Of a stretch of 7,487 nt of DNA, positions 6,674 through 7,487 are shown piece after piece; positions within the stretch are counted from its first letter, which is position 1; every line of letters starts with the position of its first letter. The notes below the pieces were generated by a model that saw only the letters and a program-made list of their open reading frames with translations, had not been told where the DNA came from and ran no database searches. Made by a program: the position numbers and the translations under genes. The stretch lies in contig MVQQ01000169.1 of the NCBI GenBank assembly GCA_002067555.1, positions 1 through 7,487 of the forward strand, given 5' to 3'. The stretch is from Syntrophorhabdus sp. PtaB.Bin184. GTDB lineage: Bacteria > Desulfobacterota > Syntrophorhabdia > Syntrophorhabdales > Syntrophorhabdaceae.

Positions 6674-7471
6674 GTGAAGATAGCGGTTTGTTTGAAACAG
6701 GTTCCTGATACCGAAGCAGAGATCAAATGGGATATCCCGAAGGGAGCCCTGAGCAGGGACGGAATGGATTCCATCACGAATCCCTTCGATGAGTTCGCGC
6801 TTGAGGAAGCACTGCTTACGAAGGAGAACTACGACGGCGAGATCGTGGCCATTTCCATGGGCCCCGAGGGAGCAAAGGACGTGCTGCGGAACGCCCTGGC
6901 GCTGACGGTAGACCAGGTCGCCCTGTGCACCGATGATGCCTTCGCCGGCTCCGACACTTATTCGACGGCCTCTGTCCTTGCGGCAGCGATCAAGAAGGTC
7001 GGCGACGTGGATGTCGTCTTCACGGGCAAGCAGTCAACCGACGGCAACACCGGTGTGGTCGGGGCGGAACTGGCGACCATCCTGGGCTTCAGCCCCCTGA
7101 CACAGGTTTCAAAGGTCCGTTCCATCGATGCGGCAGGAAAGAAGATCGTAGTGGAGAGGGCCGTCGAAGGCGGCACCGAAGTGGTCGAGGCAAAGCTTCC
7201 GGCCGTTGTCTCCGTTATCAAGGGTATCAATGAGCCGAGGCTTCCGAACCTCATGGGCATCAGGAAGGCATCCAAGATCGACATCCCTCAGTGGAGCGCG
7301 GGTGACCTTGGCGTTGACGCCGGGAAGGTGGGAGTTGCGGGCGCCAGCACGAAAGTTGTCGAGATTGCCGTACCGCCTCCCCGCGGAGCCGGCGAGATCC
7401 TGAAGGGCGAACTCGAAGAGATCGCCAACACGATCACCGACAAGCTCATTGACTTGAAAGTTATAAAATAA
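6674..7471 (+). CDS. etfB: Electron transfer flavoprotein beta subunit
   Basis: 265-residue EtfB. It starts KIAVCLKQVPDTEAEIKWD, has NPFDEFALEEAL near residue 40, the nucleotide-binding stretch DVVFTGKQSTDGNTGVVGAELA, and INEPRLPNLMGIRKASK, all family hallmarks. With EtfA it forms a cytoplasmic FAD heterodimer that passes electrons between acyl-CoA dehydrogenases and a membrane quinone oxidoreductase, or in bifurcating types NADH and ferredoxin. I chose GTG at 6674 because AGGAGG stands 5 bases upstream and this gives the canonical N-terminus; a GTG at 6647 in the same frame overlaps the crotonase end and would add a tail unlike the family. The gap from the crotonase stop is 19 bases, so it belongs to the same operon. 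The DGNTGVVG segment looks closer to the DGDTxQVG form I associate with bifurcating or anaerobe EtfB than to the DNDxNxTG form of aerobic ETFs, but this is an impression from memory. Confidence 0.95.
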   Translation: MKIAVCLKQVPDTEAEIKWDIPKGALSRDGMDSITNPFDEFALEEALLTKENYDGEIVAISMGPEGAKDVLRNALALTVDQVALCTDDAFAGSDTYSTASVLAAAIKKVGDVDVVFTGKQSTDGNTGVVGAELATILGFSPLTQVSKVRSIDAAGKKIVVERAVEGGTEVVEAKLPAVVSVIKGINEPRLPNLMGIRKASKIDIPQWSAGDLGVDAGKVGVAGASTKVVEIAVPPPRGAGEILKGELEEIANTITDKLIDLKVIK

Positions 7472-7474
7472 CTT

Positions 7475-7483
7475 GGAGGAGGG
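7475..7483 (+). promoter_or_regulatory. Strong ribosome binding site for the next gene (probably etfA)
   Basis: GGAGGAGGG begins four bases after the etfB stop, and the window ends four bases after the motif, before any start codon. Its position shows the operon continues; etfA is the usual neighbour of etfB, so that is the expected product. Confidence 0.7.
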
Positions 7484-7487
7484 AGAG

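Overview
The window holds six protein-coding genes and reads as a chromosomal metabolic region of an anaerobic, fairly GC-rich bacterium. The gene content points to amino-acid and acyl-CoA catabolism: an indolepyruvate:ferredoxin oxidoreductase subunit, and a thiolase / enoyl-CoA hydratase / electron-transfer-flavoprotein cluster. This fits a syntrophic or fermentative member of the former Deltaproteobacteria (for example a Syntrophorhabdus- or Syntrophus-like lineage). That placement is inference from gene content and general style; no phylogenetic marker lies in the window.

Left part (1-3013, + strand): the 3' end of iorB, ending in two tandem TAG stops, then a large two-domain M16 (pitrilysin-type) zinc metallopeptidase with an apparent signal peptide. 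A terminator-like hairpin lies inside the first 20 codons of the longest M16 reading frame, so its start is ambiguous. Middle (3014-4585): a short convergent spacer built partly from degenerate 7-bp tandem repeats, then a minus-strand DegT/DnrJ/EryC1-family PLP sugar aminotransferase, then a divergent spacer of about 370 bases. That spacer carries a good promoter for the rightward operon, a weaker one for the aminotransferase, and several small palindromes.

Right part (4586-7487, + strand): a tight operon of acetyl-CoA acetyltransferase (thiolase), enoyl-CoA hydratase and etfB, with overlapping or closely spaced genes. A strong ribosome binding site after etfB shows that another gene, most likely etfA, follows just outside the window. 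Together these genes carry out C4 acyl-CoA interconversion: hydration of crotonyl-CoA, thiolytic cleavage or condensation of acetoacetyl-CoA, and electron transfer from or to an acyl-CoA dehydrogenase.

I see no CRISPR array, insertion sequence, phage gene, tRNA or rRNA, and no clearly new multi-gene system. The points most worth a second look are the hairpin and start arrangement of the M16 gene, the charged insertion of about 35 residues in the thiolase, the heptamer repeats at the convergent junction that embed both stop codons, and the unexplained palindrome-rich spacer at 4299-4515.
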